Shown: positions 11,593 to 25,700 of the stretch, piece by piece
Numbering within the stretch: the stretch's first letter is position 1
Layout: each line of letters starts with the position of its first letter
Assembly (NCBI RefSeq): GCF_031755915.1
Contig: NC_083379.1
Coordinates: 25,606,001 to 25,670,000, forward strand
Length of the DNA: 64,000 nucleotides
From: Ziziphus jujuba
Taxonomy: Eukaryota > Streptophyta > Magnoliopsida > Rosales > Rhamnaceae
Direction: 5' to 3'
Translations under genes and position numbers: made by a program
Notes under the pieces: generated by a model
Database searches by the model: none
Seen by the model: the letters and a program-made list of their open reading frames with translations, nothing else
What the model was told of the DNA's origin: nothing

Positions 11593-12252
11593 CTATCTAC
11601 ATTTACATGTTTGGTATATTCATGAAGTGCTGTAAAATTTGATGTTATAGTAAGTGGGAGGTGTTGGCGGCCATATGTCTATAAAAGTACGTATGTTTCA
11701 TGCTGAGTAAAAACCTAAGGAGAGTTAGGGCTATCCTATAGTTAAGGTAGTAAGCTCTGGGAAGGGTCCCGACACATAAAAATGTATTTATCATTTATCA
11801 TTTATTACTTACATTTGTTTTTCTACACTATTGTTATTGAAGTCTTTCAAATTTATGGAAACTTATAGTAAGGTAAGGAGGAATAAGGCAAATGTATACT
11901 TTTAGAGTAAATTTTTCTATGCATGGAACATTTAGGAGAGTCCAGATTACAGAGGAGATGCTGCTTGATTTTTTGTAAAATTTCCAATAAGGTTTCCCCT
12001 AATTGAAGCCATCCTAGAGTTCTAATTGGTAAATCTGGAAGAGTCCTGATATGAGCATGATCTTTCTTTGTAGGATGGAATCTGATGAAATCCATGGGGT
12101 GGAGGTTGGATTAGTGAAAGCCTTGAGTATCTAGACCAAGCATTCCAAAATCCAATCAAATCCATCATTTTATAAAATCCATCAAAGTTACATTACATTT
12201 TGAGTACCAATAGACTTTTATATACTTTTAAAAAGTCAAAATTGAATACCAT

Positions 12253-14143
12253 TGATGCACAATTTTTTCGCAAGCATATAGGTTTATTAAATAATAGAGT
12301 GATGAGACAATATTGTTCCCACAAGGATTGGTTTCAATATTTAACTAAGTACCAAAATTTTACTTAATTGTTTTTATCTAAGCACACAATTGAAATGAGA
12401 CGATAAAAATAAAAGCAAGACAATAAATTAAACAATGGAAATGTAAACTAAACCAAAGTAAATGATAAGATAAAAGAAATTCATGTCACAAACACACACT
12501 TAAAAAACTTAGAATGGAATTACAATAAACTTGGAAACCTAGGATTTTGATTTACCTTTACCCTTCCTATATTTGCTTAATTAGGTTGACAAAAGCCTAA
12601 ATTTTAATCAATTTCTAACCTAAAGAGTTTCCAATTTAATCTAATATCTTCTTCAAAAGTGAAATTAGAATCTATGAGTCCTTAGTGAAAATTAGAAATT
12701 CCTTTTTAAAATTCCTAAGTCCTCATATCTTATCCTTCTCTTTTGTGGCTACCCAATTCCCAAATAAACTTCCCAATATCAATTAGGACATAGATTGTGT
12801 AAATCTAGTAACCAATTCACCAAATTAAATTTTTCCAAGTATAAAATAGTAAATCTACCCAACAGCCAAGCAAATTCCCAAATGCAAGAGTATATTAAAC
12901 AATAAATACAAGGTTTACACAAGAAAATTGGATAAAAGTAAAATAAAAATCAACACATTAATCAAATATTATCAAAGTAGAGGTTCCATCAAAATCCTAT
13001 ATAAATTTAGCGACACATGTTCATAGTAATAACCATAACCGAAATCAAAGAAAAATCTTTGAAGGAAGACATAATCTTCAATAAATAATTCAATAACCCA
13101 ATACAACTTAGAGAATAAGAGAAGGAAGAGAAAAAACCAATTACATGAAAAATCTTGATGCTTTAATGTCTTGAAAGGCTTCAATCTCTTGCAATCCAAG
13201 CTTTCTCTCTCTTATTCTTCTTCTTCTCTTTCTAAAATCTTTCTTGATGTTTGTGCTTCTTCTTTTCTCCTTTTTCCCCTAAAACTAGCTGCTTCCCTTT
13301 TTAAACCCTACTAAAAGCGGAAGATCTACCCTCCATTTTGATAAAAAAAAAAAAAAAACACTCCCCATTTGACACCTCATCATCATATTTTCATGCTAAT
13401 GTGAGAGAAAAGGAAAATAATGAAGCATGGGAAAGAGAGATCTGCATGGCGTGAAGCTTAAAAGAGAACATGCCATTTTGGTTTGGAGTAACGCCACTAC
13501 TACTGCTTAAATTGAAGCTCTTTGGCATTGAACTACTTCGTTACGGTAATATGGTGTCTTTCCATACCACCTTCTCTATAAGCTAAAGCTAAACTGTTAA
13601 GGAGCATGGCATGAACCTTCAACATGGAGGGCATGTATATGCCACTTTTGGCATGGAGCATATATGAGGATTACCCATCTTGACTACATGAAAACTTCTT
13701 GGCCTAAAGGGCTAGAGGATGGGGTGGAGCATGGGATGGAGCAAAGGGTTTACTCCATTTAACATAGAGCAAGGAGAAAAGGCATGGAGGTCAGTCTTGT
13801 CATGGGAAATTGGCATGGAGGAAAGGGGTATACTCCATTTTACCATGGAGCTTGGCGTATACCTTGGTCTTGGTATGAGAAAATGGCATGGATCAAGGGG
13901 TTTACTCCATTTTAGAGTGGAGTACGTGTGGACCTTAAGTTTACTCCATTTTAACTTAGCGTAAAGCATTCCTATGCTTGCCAAAATTGCTCCAAACTTG
14001 GTATTTTCCTCAATAATACAATCAACTCCAATCTTAAGCTCACATTCAAAAATTTCAATAAAAAGCATAAAACATAAAATAAAACTTGAGTTTTAAAGCT
14101 ATTAATCAATCATTAAGGGTCAAATCATTAAGTAAAAATCTCA
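12253..14143 (-). mobile_element. 3' LTR of an Athila/Tat-type Gypsy element
   Basis: On the plus strand it begins TGATGCACAATTTTTTCGC. It contains 'TTGTTCCCACAAGGATTGG', a sequence near the LTR 3' end of many plant Athila-like elements. It ends in ...AATCTCA next to a polypurine tract (AAGTTTGGGGGAATTT on the minus strand, 14149-14164). The LTR is about 1.9 kb. The inner boundary depends on choosing the first TG after the tract and could shift by several bases. No matching 5' LTR exists in the window because the element is truncated in gag. Confidence 0.6.
13720..13975. repeat. Degenerate 'TTTACTCCATTTT / CATGGA' repeats inside the LTR
   Basis: Four copies of GTTTACTCCATTT or GTATACTCCATTT occur about 35-90 bases apart, each linked to CATGGA/CATGGAGC words. 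This is an imperfect internal duplication within the Athila-type LTR. Similar CATGGAG words recur at 16.7-16.9 kb, between the LTR and pol. Confidence 0.6.
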
Positions 14144-14148
14144 CTTAT

Positions 14149-14164
14149 GAAATTCCCCCAAACT
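14149..14164 (-). other. Polypurine tract of the Athila/Tat-type element
   Basis: On the minus strand AAGTTTGGGGGAATTT sits directly before the 3' LTR, the expected place for plus-strand priming. A second tract, AAGTTTGGGGGAGGAG, lies on the same strand near 15217-15232. Confidence 0.6.
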
Positions 14165-17100
14165 TGATCAATTGCTTGTCCTTAAGAAAAAACAACACTT
14201 ATTCATATAAAAAGGCACTCCCAAAACTAAAGATTAATTTCTAAATATAAAATCCAATATAGATATTATAATTTGATGGCCTTAGGAATAATTAAATACT
14301 ACCCTATATGAGAACTTGAAAGTAAATGTCATCCAACTACCTTATTTTTTACTATATATCATTGTTCTCAAGGTGTGTGTGTGTGTGTGAATGGATTTAG
14401 ACATTTAATAATAAGAAATTGAATCAATTTACATAACTAGGACCTTAAAAATTTAGCTTAGCTTCATATGCAAAACACAATCTCAAACTCTCCATTATTA
14501 TAGAATTATTATCATGCATAGGATCAAAACGACTTTAAAAGCTTGTAATGAAACGGCTATGAGATGGGGGTTTATAGAAAGAAAAACATAAGGATAAATA
14601 TATTCAAGAGGGATTCTTAACACAAAAAATCACAAATTAAAGCTTTACCCTCTTTTTAACCTTAACTTCCCATTTTCTTTCACTCGCACTCACATACTCT
14701 CCTCTAATCATGATCAACTTACACTCCCTTATTAGAGAATAAAACCTATATTTCCCACTAATGAAGATTTCTCTAAATATTTGAGGTCATTTTCTTAATA
14801 TACAAGTCCTAAGTGTGTTGAAATTACAAATCTTACAACTCATGGAAACTATTTCTTAAAACTTAAAGAAAGCTAATCCCTCATTTTCATTGCTTTTTTT
14901 ATCATCTTTTTTTTTTCCTTGTTTTTTTTTTTCAAATTTTCTTTTTAACTTTCTTTTTTTTTTTTTTTCGGTATTTTTTTTTCAATAGAGGCAAATAGCT
15001 ACGTTTCAATTTCATTGCTTTCCTTGAGTTTTATAACTCTAAATCCTTTATCAAAAATTAGGACTTTACTTTTTCTTTTTCTTTTTTAATTTAGAACTCA
15101 AAAACAATCTCCCTATCATCACTTCCCACTTTATTCCTCAAAATTGAACTCTTACTTCTTTAGCTACACTCAAGTTCCTCATAAAGAATGCATTAAATTC
15201 CAATCTCCATTTCTCCTCCCCCAAACTTAGATTACTCACTCACCTCACCTAAACCATACTCAAGCTAAAATTCATCTTATTTCAATATAAAGTTCCTTAA
15301 GTGTGAAAAAGGTGGGATAAAAAATATTAGTTGGGTTTGTAAGGGTAGGTAAATGAGGTTTATCAATAAAAAGGCTCTACGTGCAACTCTATATGTATCT
15401 TAAAGGCTCCAAAAGGGTACTAGGGATATAAATGATAGGCTTAGCTTCAAAATGGCTTAAACTACAACAAAGAAGGCCTAAATCATTTCCCAAGCTCAAG
15501 ATAAAACTAGGATTTCACCTCGAGTTGAAAGTGTGTAAGTATTAAAGCTAACTCAATAATGTACACTAACTATGCAAATTTTCATCGAAATATAAGCTAT
15601 ATCATGCCAATAATCATTAAGTGCTCAAATTTCTCAAGAAGAACAATATGGAAGTGTATTTTCCAATAATCGAACGAATAAATCACAAATTCATTATCAT
15701 AAGAGTATGCACTCAATCATTAATTTATTCATTAGCCCTTTATCTACCAAACTAAAAACTACTAAAAACTAATATATATATATATACTTTTTTTTATTTT
15801 TTTCAAAAATAAAAGTTGTTCAAGAAAGCACTATATTTTTAGAATATTTTCAAATTTTTATGGATTTTCAAAAAATTTTCTCAAAAAAGAAAAATAAAGC
15901 ATTAAAAACCTAATTTAAAATTCTAACAAGATGATTGAAAAATTCAAATTTCAACAATTAAACACAAAAATTTTGTAAATTTCAACCAAATTTTCAAAAA
16001 GGCTCAAACATTTGAATTCCCTTTTCTGAACTTAAAACAAACATTGTCCCTAATGTTTAAATTTAGGAGAAGGGTTGGAGTAAACATACTTAAGGTGTGA
16101 GTGAAATTCAACCCTAAACATTATTCTTCTGGCCTTTTGGTTGACATGTGGAGTCAGCATTACCAAAGTTTTTTTTTCTTTTTTTTTTTCCATTTACATC
16201 ATTGATGAGACTTTGGTCTTAAATTAAAGAATTCTCCACTTGTAAGAACGACCCATTTGAATTCTTTTCACCATTAGCATGAAAAATTCCTCTTTCCTCA
16301 CCACCAAGTTTAATGAAAATTTGGTGAGAATTGATGATGTATTTGATGGAGAGAGATGGAAACTATGAAGGTGATATTCTTGAGTGGGAGGAAGAAGAAT
16401 AAAAAGAAAAAAAATTGAAAAATTAAAATTTGAATGGGTGATTGTAGGAACCAATGAAAAGGAAGAGGAAATGAATTTTTTGATTTTGGTAAGTTCATGT
16501 GAGTGGCACATGTCAATTTAACGGCCAACTTGAAATTTTTGAGAGAATTTTAAAAATCACATGGGAAGCACATGACCAAATTAAGAGGAATTGGTGTGGG
16601 AAACTTGCCATGCAAATTTTGGTGCGGAGTTAAGCTGGTGTACACCAAATTGGTGTGGGGCAATGTCGTACCGGTGTGAAATAAGCTCTTTCTTGCGTGA
16701 GAATGGGTGGCAACGGCATGGAGATTCAATGGATACATGCCAACTTGGTGTAGCTTAATGCCATCCTCACTACGAAGGTTGCTCTTTCTTTTCGCATGAA
16801 GCTTCATTTGCCACATGGAGTGAGGTGTAAAGAGGCTTGAACATGTGCATCTTGGCATGGAGCTTGATTGAATGCACTAGCTTGACATGAATTAAAGCTC
16901 TTGCATAGTTGTTAGTGTGAATACACCAACCTTAGAATGTTGGCATGCCAGGCTCCCTGTTTTTGGGCTTGAAAGTCTTCCTTAGCATGTTGGCTGAGCG
17001 TGCCCATGCTAGGAAGGTCTGGACTTGCTACCATTAAAGAGAAAATGGCATGGCTGAGGCATGGACATGAGAGGGGGCACATTAGAATTTTCCTACACTG

Positions 17101-17520
17101 AACATCAATTACTAAAATGGCAATATCTTTCTCTAGAGACTCCAAATGATGTTCTATAAAATTTTACAGAAACTAGACATCCATAGTTTTCCATCCATAT
17201 ATTGCACACTTCCAAATTCATTTTCTACAATTTTTGAGAATTTTTCAAAGTTAACTCATCTTTGTAGTTCTTTTTTAGCATTTCACTCAATTCTTCAACA
17301 CTCCAATGCTTGAAACTAATTTGAAATATTAAAACACCTTCAAAACTTGGAATCTGAACCTCCAATCATCAAGAATCCTACAAAATGCAAGAAAAAGAAT
17401 TATAAAACTAGCATTAAAATATCAAAATAAGCATATTAAATCTAATTATGACTTAATAAAATTTAAGGTAAAAATTTTTAAAAGAAAGAGTTAAGGTTTA
17501 GAAAAAACTCGAGTTACCTC
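14165..17520 (-). other. Non-coding spacer between pol and the 3' LTR (no env-like ORF seen)
   Basis: Some Athila relatives carry an env-like ORF in this position. Here I see only AT-rich sequence with long pyrimidine tracts (14880-15000) and a few short frames without recognisable similarity. The region near 17520 reads, on the minus strand, AAAACCAAGCGCTTCTCAGG followed by AGGTAACTCGAG, a stretch familiar just after pol in Athila/Tat elements. An env gene, if ever present, is beyond recognition. Confidence 0.5.
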
Positions 17521-20500
17521 CTGAGAAGCGCTTGGTTTTATGTCTCTAGCAAGATGTAACTGAGTGTTGATTAAGTTGGGTGTTGAATTTCCTCTTCTCC
17601 AATGGAATGCTAGACCAAATCACCATTCTTCCTTTTCGTGTCTCCATGCATGGACAACTCTTACTTAATCTTGCTCACATCTTAAACTCTCAATTGAGCA
17701 TTTTTCTTAAGTTATTCTTCTTCCTCTTCTTGGAACTCTATTTCTTTTGAGTTAGATCCTTCAGAGATGATTCATGATTCACCAGTGCAAAGTCCCTTGA
17801 AGGTTTCAAATTCTTCTCATAAGATACATCAAGATTAAGGATAAGTTTCTTCACTTCTCGAATTTGTCTGTTCTAATCTCCTCCAAAATAAAGCTTGACC
17901 CATTGGCCATTAATCCAAAATAATATTCCATCATCTCCTTGGAACTCAATTGTCGATATGGAAACACTTGATTAATAAGAAAAGGTCCTAACCATCTCGA
18001 TCTCAATTTACCCAAAAAGAGCTCCAAATGAGAATTTTATAGAAGAACTTGTTGACCCAATAAGAACTCTTTCCTCAAAATATGCTTGTCATGCCAAAGT
18101 TTAGTCTTCTATTTATAGATCGTCCCACTTTTATAAGCATCTCTTCTAAATTCCTCGAACTCATTAGGTTGTAGCAATCTTTTCTCACCCACAACTTGGA
18201 AATCGAAATTTAGCTTCTTGATAACCCAAAATGATGATGTTCCAACTCCACCGGGAGATGACAAGCCTTACCATAGACTAGATAATATGGACTCATGTTT
18301 ATTGGAGTTTTAAAGTCATCCAATATGCCCACAAGGTATCATCAAGATTTGAGGACCAATCCTTGAGGTTTGTCCCAACTGTCTTCTCTAAAATTTGCTT
18401 AATTTCCTAATTACTCTTCTACTTGACCATTGGATTATAGATTGTAGGCTAAAGCTATCTTGTGCTTAACACCATACTTTTACAAAAGAGATTTCAACAA
18501 TTTATTGCAAAAGTGAAAGCCTTCATCACTAATAATTGCTTTTCATGTCCTAAACCTTAAGAATATATTCCTTTGAAGGAATTTCAAAACAACCTTAGCA
18601 TCATTTGTTGTGGTAAGAATTGCTTCATCCCATTTTGATACATAATCTAGCACAAGCAAAATGTATTCGTTGCCATAAGGCGAAGGGAATGGACCCATGA
18701 AGTCAATCCCCCATATATAAAAAATTTTCAATTCCAAAATATTTATGAGGGTTAGTTCATGTCTTTTTAAGATGTTTCTCATTCTTTAACAATGATCACA
18801 AATCTTAACAAAAGCATAACAATCCTTGAATAGGGCAGGCCAATTAAAGTACCTTTGATGCGGTGCATGTGCATCCAAAATGTCCACCATGGCAAGACTT
18901 TGTAAGCAAGATAATTCACTAAATCAGCAAACCAAGGTATTTTGACATCCACCTTCAAGATCTTTACATCCAGAAAGAATTCATCAATATGAGTACGCTT
19001 TTCCTCTTAAGGATTTTCAAGCCTTGATAAATGATATGCCACCACATTCTCTTTTCCTTTCATATTTTTTATTTCAAGATCAAATTTTGATAAAAGCAAG
19101 ATCCATCAGATTAAGCAGGGCTTAGCATCCTTTTTGTTGACAAGGTACCTTATGGCAGCATGGTCGGTGTAAATAATGACTTTGGGCCCGAGAATGTATG
19201 ACTGAAACTTATCACATGCAAAAACTACTACCAACATTTCCTTTTCGATGGTTGTGTAATTGACTTAAGCCTCACTAAGGGTTTTACTTGTATAAAAGAT
19301 TACTTGAAAAATCTTATCTTTTCTTTGTCCCAACACCACACCAAACGCAAACTCACTTGCATCATACATGAGTTGAAATGATTCCTTCCAATACGGTATA
19401 ATCATAATTGGAGCTGACACAAGCTTTTCTTTAATCGTATTAAAAGCTTCAAGGCACTCTGCATCAAATACAACATTTGCATCTTTTTTAAGTATAGAGT
19501 AAAATAGCTTTACGATCCTAGAGAAGTCATTGATGAATCATCTATAAAATGTGGCATGTCCAAGAAAGGTTCGAATGTCGTTAACATTTGTCGATGGGGG
19601 AAGCTTCTCAATTGTGGAAATCTTAGCACAATTAACTTCCAACCCCATAGATGAGATGCGATGCCCTAGCACACTTCCTTCACCACAAAATGACGTTTTT
19701 CCTATTTAAGCACAAGATTGTTCTCACATCTTTCCAAAACCAAATCAAGTTAAGCAAATAAGGATCAAAAGAACTCCCAAATACAGAGAAGTTGTCCATG
19801 AATACTTCCATGATATTCTCCACTATGTCAAAGAAAATTACCATCATGCATCTTTGAAATGTTGCGAGAGCATCAAAGTTTAAAAGGCATCCGATGGAAA
19901 GTAAAAGTCTCATATGGGGAAGTAAAAATTATTTTATCTTAGTTTTTGGGAGTTATTGCAAGTTAATTGTACCTGAAATACCGATCCAAAAAATATTAGC
20001 ATTGATACCCCACAAGCCAGTCTAGCATTTAATAGATGAAAGGTAATGGAAAGTGATTTTTTTTTTGTGGCCTTGTTTAGCTTCCTATAGCTTATATAAA
20101 AATGCCACTAAGTGATGGTTCTAGAATGAATAATCTCATCATTATCACTTTTAATCACCATCATGCCACCCTTCTTAGGAACAACTTAAATGGGACTCAC
20201 CCAAGAACTATCGAAAATTGCATAATTGATGCCCACATTCCATAGCTTCATCGCCTCTTTCCTTACCACCTCATGCATAACCGGAATCAATCGATGTTGA
20301 TACCCAATAAAGGATTTATAATTCTCCTCCATAGGAGTCTTATGCATGCAAGTTGAAGGACTTATACCTTTAATGTCATTAACTGACCAGCCAATAGTCG
20401 AGTTGTGCTGTCTCAAAACCTCCAAGAGCTTGTCTTCCTCTTCTTGAATCAAAGATGAAGAAATCACAACTAAGAATGAGGAATTTACACTTAAATAAAT

Positions 20501-22055
20501 ATATTTAAAATGGTCGGGAAGAGGCTTCAACTCTAATTCCTCTGGAACTTGGTCCTCTTTCTTCACTTCTAACAAAACATCTATAAAAGCAATATTTTAT
20601 GAGATCCATCAACCATATGTGAGATATTAAACCAATCAACTACCTCATTTGCAAATGAATCCATTGCATCAACATAGTCATCATGCTTTAATGGTCTTTC
20701 AACATACACATCCTCAAACCAAGCATTAATTTCATGTATATGATCAATTTCACTATCAACAAGACAAATATTCTCCTTTCTACCATTAGAATGCACCAAC
20801 ATATTTTCAAAAGGATCAATTGGATAATACTCATGGAGTAATTACTCAGGGCATGCATCAACAACATTAACATAATCACAACTATTTGCATCATCCGTGA
20901 ATTTTATAGTAGAAAATATTGAAACTTACCTCTTCACAATTCACTCTCAAAGTGAGATTTCCACTAGACACGTCTATCAATGTCTTTCTCGAAGCTAGGA
21001 ATAGATGGCCAAGAATTATAGGAATATTACAATCCTCCTCTATATCCAAAATGACAAAGTCAACAGGAAATATAAACTTGTTGACCTTGACAAGTACATA
21101 TTCAATGATCCCATGAGGATAGGTGACCGATATATCCACCATTTAAAGTGTAATTTTTGTATGCTTGATCTTTGTATGCTTGATCTTTCCAAGATCAATC
21201 CTTTTGTAAACCGATAAAGGCATAATATTAATACTAGCACCAAAATTGCACAATGCCTTACCAATAGTTGTGATAGAGCCGAGATCCTTTAGCTTTTGTG
21301 GAATTTTTCTTTGAATGATAGCACTACACTTCCTTTTTTTAGACATCACTTCTTCATAAATGTTGCATAATTGGGCATCTACTCAAGGGCATCGACAAAA
21401 GGGATGTTGGTGTATATCTTCTTAAAAATTTCAAAGAATTTGGCAAACTAAGAGTCAAGGTTCTTCTTTTAAAAACATTAAGGGTAATGTAATGGTGTTG
21501 ACAAAAAATAAGGTTATCCATAAAAGTTATATAACCCACACATACCTTGGAATGCTCTTTCTTCTTCAAACCACAATGGAAAGAGAACTCCTTATCAACT
21601 TCCTTTACTTGATCATCTTTAGCTTCCTCAACCTTAGATGATTCTCTTTCAACCACTTTTTCTTCAAAGATACCACTAATAGAGATAGGTCTTTGATATT
21701 CTTTCCCATTTCTAAGTATAATAGCCATGCATTCTCTTAGATTTGCTTCCATATCACTTGGAAATTTATCAATTGACTTTCTATTTATTTTATTGGCCAG
21801 TTGCTCAATTTTATGTTCAGGTAACTTTATAGTAGCTCCCATATTAGCATAATGGGCCTAAATAGAATCAAGCCTAGCTTCATTCTTATTAAGCCTTCCT
21901 CTAGTCTCCAAAACAAATGCGTTCATTGAAATGATTAAATCCTCAATGGATGGTTTCTCTTTCTTAGGCTTTTGGAAACCTGGTGGTGGATTAATGTTAT
22001 ATAAATGTCTATTTATACATATATATATATATACATACAGAAGGTTTGGTCCCAA
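17520..22055 (-). pseudogene. Athila/Tat-type Ty3/Gypsy gag-pol, decayed and 5'-truncated
   Basis: On the minus strand the order is gag C-terminus, protease, RT, RNase H, integrase. Gag's end (22055-21354) has NPPPGFQKPK, KIEQLANKINRK and LRNGKEYQRP. The protease region has GKALCNFGASINIMPLSVYK (DLGAS in relatives, so the catalytic Asp is lost) and IPIILGHLFLASRKTLIDVS. RT has LELKPLPDHFKYIYL, DIKGISPSTCMHK, ATFQRCMMVIF and FMDNFSVFGSSFD, where YxDD has become FMDN. RNase H shows KKDAKPCLI and GKENVVAYHLSRLE. Integrase has WGIDFMGPFPSPYGNEY and NDAKVVLKFLQRNIF. Many stops and frameshifts are present. Gag starts mid-protein at about 22010-22055 next to a (TA)n tract, with no primer-binding site or 5' LTR, so the element is a truncated fossil. 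Confidence 0.85.
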
Positions 22056-22064
22056 ATACGAAGG

Positions 22065-22735
22065 TGACAGTCACTTTATTTAGGCAGGCAAGTAAAATTT
22101 TTTGTCTTTTTATTTTGTAGTTATCTCCAAATGAACCAATTGGTGAGATTGAGTTATTCAATAGAACACACTGGATACAAAAAAAAAAAAAAAAAGGATG
22201 GAATAATGTTATAGCTGAATCAAGATATGTAAGTTTTACTTATCACTCCTTAACTGGTTTGTCATTTTACTTATCATTCCCTAACTGGTTTGTCATACTT
22301 GTAACACCTTATAATGACATCTTTATACCTTTCATGTTATTAGAATTAGATGGTTCAGCTACAAGAACCACAAATGCAGCAGACACATGATGATGCTTCT
22401 CCTGATGATACTGCTGCAACGGTTTGTTTGATAGAATTTGACATTCGTGCACAAGTCCTAGGTAGAAATTATGGATTCATTTCTTATGTTGGGCCAGCTC
22501 TAAGAAAGAGCTACAGCAGGCAGCTTAGCCAACCTATCCCTCAGTTGGCTACAGAGTTTGAAGATTACAAGATTAAGGTAAAAGGACTCGCACAAGTTGT
22601 GGATCAATAGGCAGAACTCATTGCCAGACTTTCTGCATTATTGGATGTGAGTCAGCATCCTACAAGTTCCAGCCAACCACCGCCTCCATTGTCACCGCCA
22701 CCACCACCACCTACTGCAACAATGACTTAATGATA
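22065..22735 (+). pseudogene. En/Spm-associated 'Plant transposase' (Ptta/En/Spm-type) C-terminal fragment
   Basis: An exon-like piece reads SPNEPIGEIELFNRTHWIQ (near 22120-22180). After a gap comes a frame at 22350-22610 with VQLQEPQMQQTHDDASPDD and ELIARLSALLDV, then a proline-rich end (PPPPLSPPPPPP) near 22690-22720. This is the layout of the C-terminal half of the TnpA-like 'Plant transposase (Ptta/En/Spm family)' protein found in plant CACTA elements. A TAG at 22608 breaks the frame. It lies 3.7 kb upstream of the TNP2-like gene on the same strand. Whether both come from one element is unclear because I found no 5' CACTA terminus. Confidence 0.55.
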
Positions 22736-25700
22736 TGGTTTTTGCTTGTGACATGCATGGCATTAAAATTCACCTATACATAATTTTTTGATAGTGTACA
22801 TAGTTAGAATGCAAAATATTTGCATTCATAGGTGAATTTTTGGCACTATGCATGGTTATAGACATTTGCAATCACAAGTCCTTTTGCAAAGCATGTACAG
22901 TCACAAGTGCATTGTGACATTATAGGTAATGTTCAAAACATTAGAAATCAAGCTGTGTATATGTATATATATGCGTCTTTTGGTACACTACTTAATGCTT
23001 GTAGTTAATTATATAAATGTATGCAATGACAAGTATATGTAGGCAAGGACACTACTTTATAATCCTATAACTATGACATAGATTTTGACTGAATTCGATA
23101 CTATGCCCTTTCCATGGCAATACAATATTTAACTGCAATGTTTTGAAGGTTTATGAGGTTAAACAAAATTGAGGACAAAAATGCAAACTTAAATAAGTAA
23201 ATTAAGGATAAAAAATGCAAAATGAAAAATAGTTTGTGGGATTCCATCTCTCCGCTGCATGATTTTACTTTAGATTTTTTTTTTCAATAACAAGAATAAA
23301 CATATCGAGAAAAAAAAAATAGCTTGTTTATATTAATTTTGTTTAAACTCGAGAGGAGGCAAGCTACATTTTCCTTAATCACACTAGTTCGACTTTTTTT
23401 TTTTTTCACTAATTGTAATGTTATACTTATTGTTGAAGTAACTTATTTTTAATTTTTAATGTATTATTTAACTGTTAAAGGGCAAAATTATATGTAACCA
23501 TATATATATATATATATCTTTTGTACCTCAATGAATGCTTAACTTTTGACTATGAATTTATAATAAACGTATTGTGAATTATTAATTGGTTTTTATGCTA
23601 GCAAAAACACTTTTACTGTAAAATTGATTATTATTTGTCAAATCTTTTTGTTTTACTTAATATTGTTATCATTTTTTGTTTTCGCAATTAGTGACACAAT
23701 TATTACCGACATAACGTCACAATTATTATGATTATATATTTTCCATTTTAATAATTAATTAAAAATTTCCAAATTATTACTCCCTTAATGATTAATTGTG
23801 AAATTTATATTTATAAGTTGTTGGAAGATATTTTGATAGTACAAATAGTGAAATGGAGAACATCTAACATTCATGGTCTTAGTGTAATTTTCTAACATCA
23901 AATTATAACAAACCTTATTACAAACCTTAAGGGCTTAGATGTATTATAGCATTAATTTTATAAGTAACTATATGTATATAGGAGAATGTACTGTGTACAA
24001 ATTAGGGGTATGACAAATATTGGCGATCCTTAACTGTTATTAGCTAATGGTAAATAACTGCTTTTTTTATTAAAATAGATAGTAAACATAATTATTTTTC
24101 AAAATTATAATATATTTAAAATAAAACAGTTTTCAACTATTGAATGATCCTTTAATTGCTAGTGCGATTTGTCAAATATTTTTTTATAGACTCCGACCCC
24201 ATATATATATAGTCTGCAATTTATTTGAGATACTATATGTCACCGTATAATTATATATGAAATATGTGTTTATAGTTGGACATTAGATTTAACATGATAA
24301 CGAAAATCTATATGGCCGGAAAACTGCATAGAATCACAAACCCTTTGGTTTTTTAGTACAATCACCAAAACTAGTTATTTTCTATTTAATTATTATGATT
24401 TTGATCCTTTTTTTTTTCTCAAGGAACATTTGTTATGTTATTATAGTTTTTATCATACAAAAAAGATTCTATTTACATACTAATCTACAAAGATACTTGT
24501 ACATATATATATATATTATCATTAGGTGTTTAATTTCAAACTCATGATCATAGTATAAATTAAATAACTGCAAATGGACATAAACTTTGCTGATACTTAA
24601 CCACATTATAAATATATTTTCTAATAATTTACGCTTGATTATAAATAAAAATTTAATAATTCACTTTCCAACATTAAATTTTTATATGGTTAATTCTTAG
24701 GTTCATATGATTTGGACAGAAGGAAAAAAGAGAAAAAGAAAAACAAGAAAGAAAGATAGAGAAAGTACACAAAAATTTATATTGGAAAGTGAAACCCAAA
24801 TATGAATTTCTACTTTGGTGGGAAGTTTTGCCACTTATTTCCATATTTCCAACTTATTTTATTTGGCTAAAATCCCTATCCTTCCTTTGTGTTTAAGTTT
24901 TAGCCAAAGCAAATTCCCATTTAAAACGTTTTGTGTGAGAAGTGTCCACCCCTCTATGCAACCATTTCGACTAGTAATACTCTCAACCTTTCTCTCAGTT
25001 TTGTTTTCTTCTTTTCAAAATACATTTTTCAGTCTCTTCTGACCTCTACTACCACCTATTAAATTTTGTCTAAGTCCAGAATTTTGGCTGAATGAAGAAG
25101 TCATTATTCGTATGTATTTTTGCTTCGCTTGTAAGGTATTTCTGTACATGAATGATTGGGTATTGTACATATCAAACGAAAGCAACTGGATTGAGTAGCT
25201 GGATGGGGAAGCAGCTGGATGTGATGAGCTGAGAGGGAAACGGTTCTTCATGACCTAAGAAAGGCATTCTTGGTAAGAGACATTTTCTTTCTGATTTTGT
25301 GGTGTCTTTCTGTAAATGACAAAGTTATAGTACTGTAAGTATTGAAAAATATATCAGATTTTTGTTTTTGGGTTCATACCAAACTGCATGATGAGTCACT
25401 AGGAAAACAAATATATGTAACCTGCATTCTTTGTTGGAACAACTTATAGCTTATTGCAGTATATATAGGATTAGGTGAAAGTGAATACTTTTTGTTACTA
25501 TGACTTGTGCAAATTACATTTTCAAATCCTATTTGGTTTTCATAATTTCTAAGCTTATATGTCATTTTCTGGAATTATGGTTTGGTTGTTCGTGGATGAG
25601 GTGGTTTTTTCATTTTGACTTACCTTCCAATAAGATTGAAAAAACTAATTTATTATTATGGCAAAAACTATAAAATTAGTGCATCTACACGAACTTGAGC

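Larger units (their letters stand above)
9620..11774 (+). mobile_element. LTR-like fragment related to the 40.2-43.5 kb element
   Basis: No ORF is present. Three blocks resemble the segment at 42.2-43.4 kb: a 'TATCGTATGGTGCAT' word, a TTATGTTATG run followed by a 'GAGGTAACCACACAGTTTG'-like stretch (GAGGCAACGGTCCGATTTG in the other copy), and an array of ~20-bp repeats. It ends GGGTCCCGACA at 11774, which looks like an LTR 3' end. No TGTAACACC start was found on the left, so the copy is probably truncated. Assignment to a long-LTR Gypsy lineage is inference. Confidence 0.5.

Noticed and set aside
23049..23070. CACTACTT as a possible 5' end of the CACTA element
   Set aside because: Only eight bases match the 3' terminus and no subterminal repeats surround it, so chance is likely.
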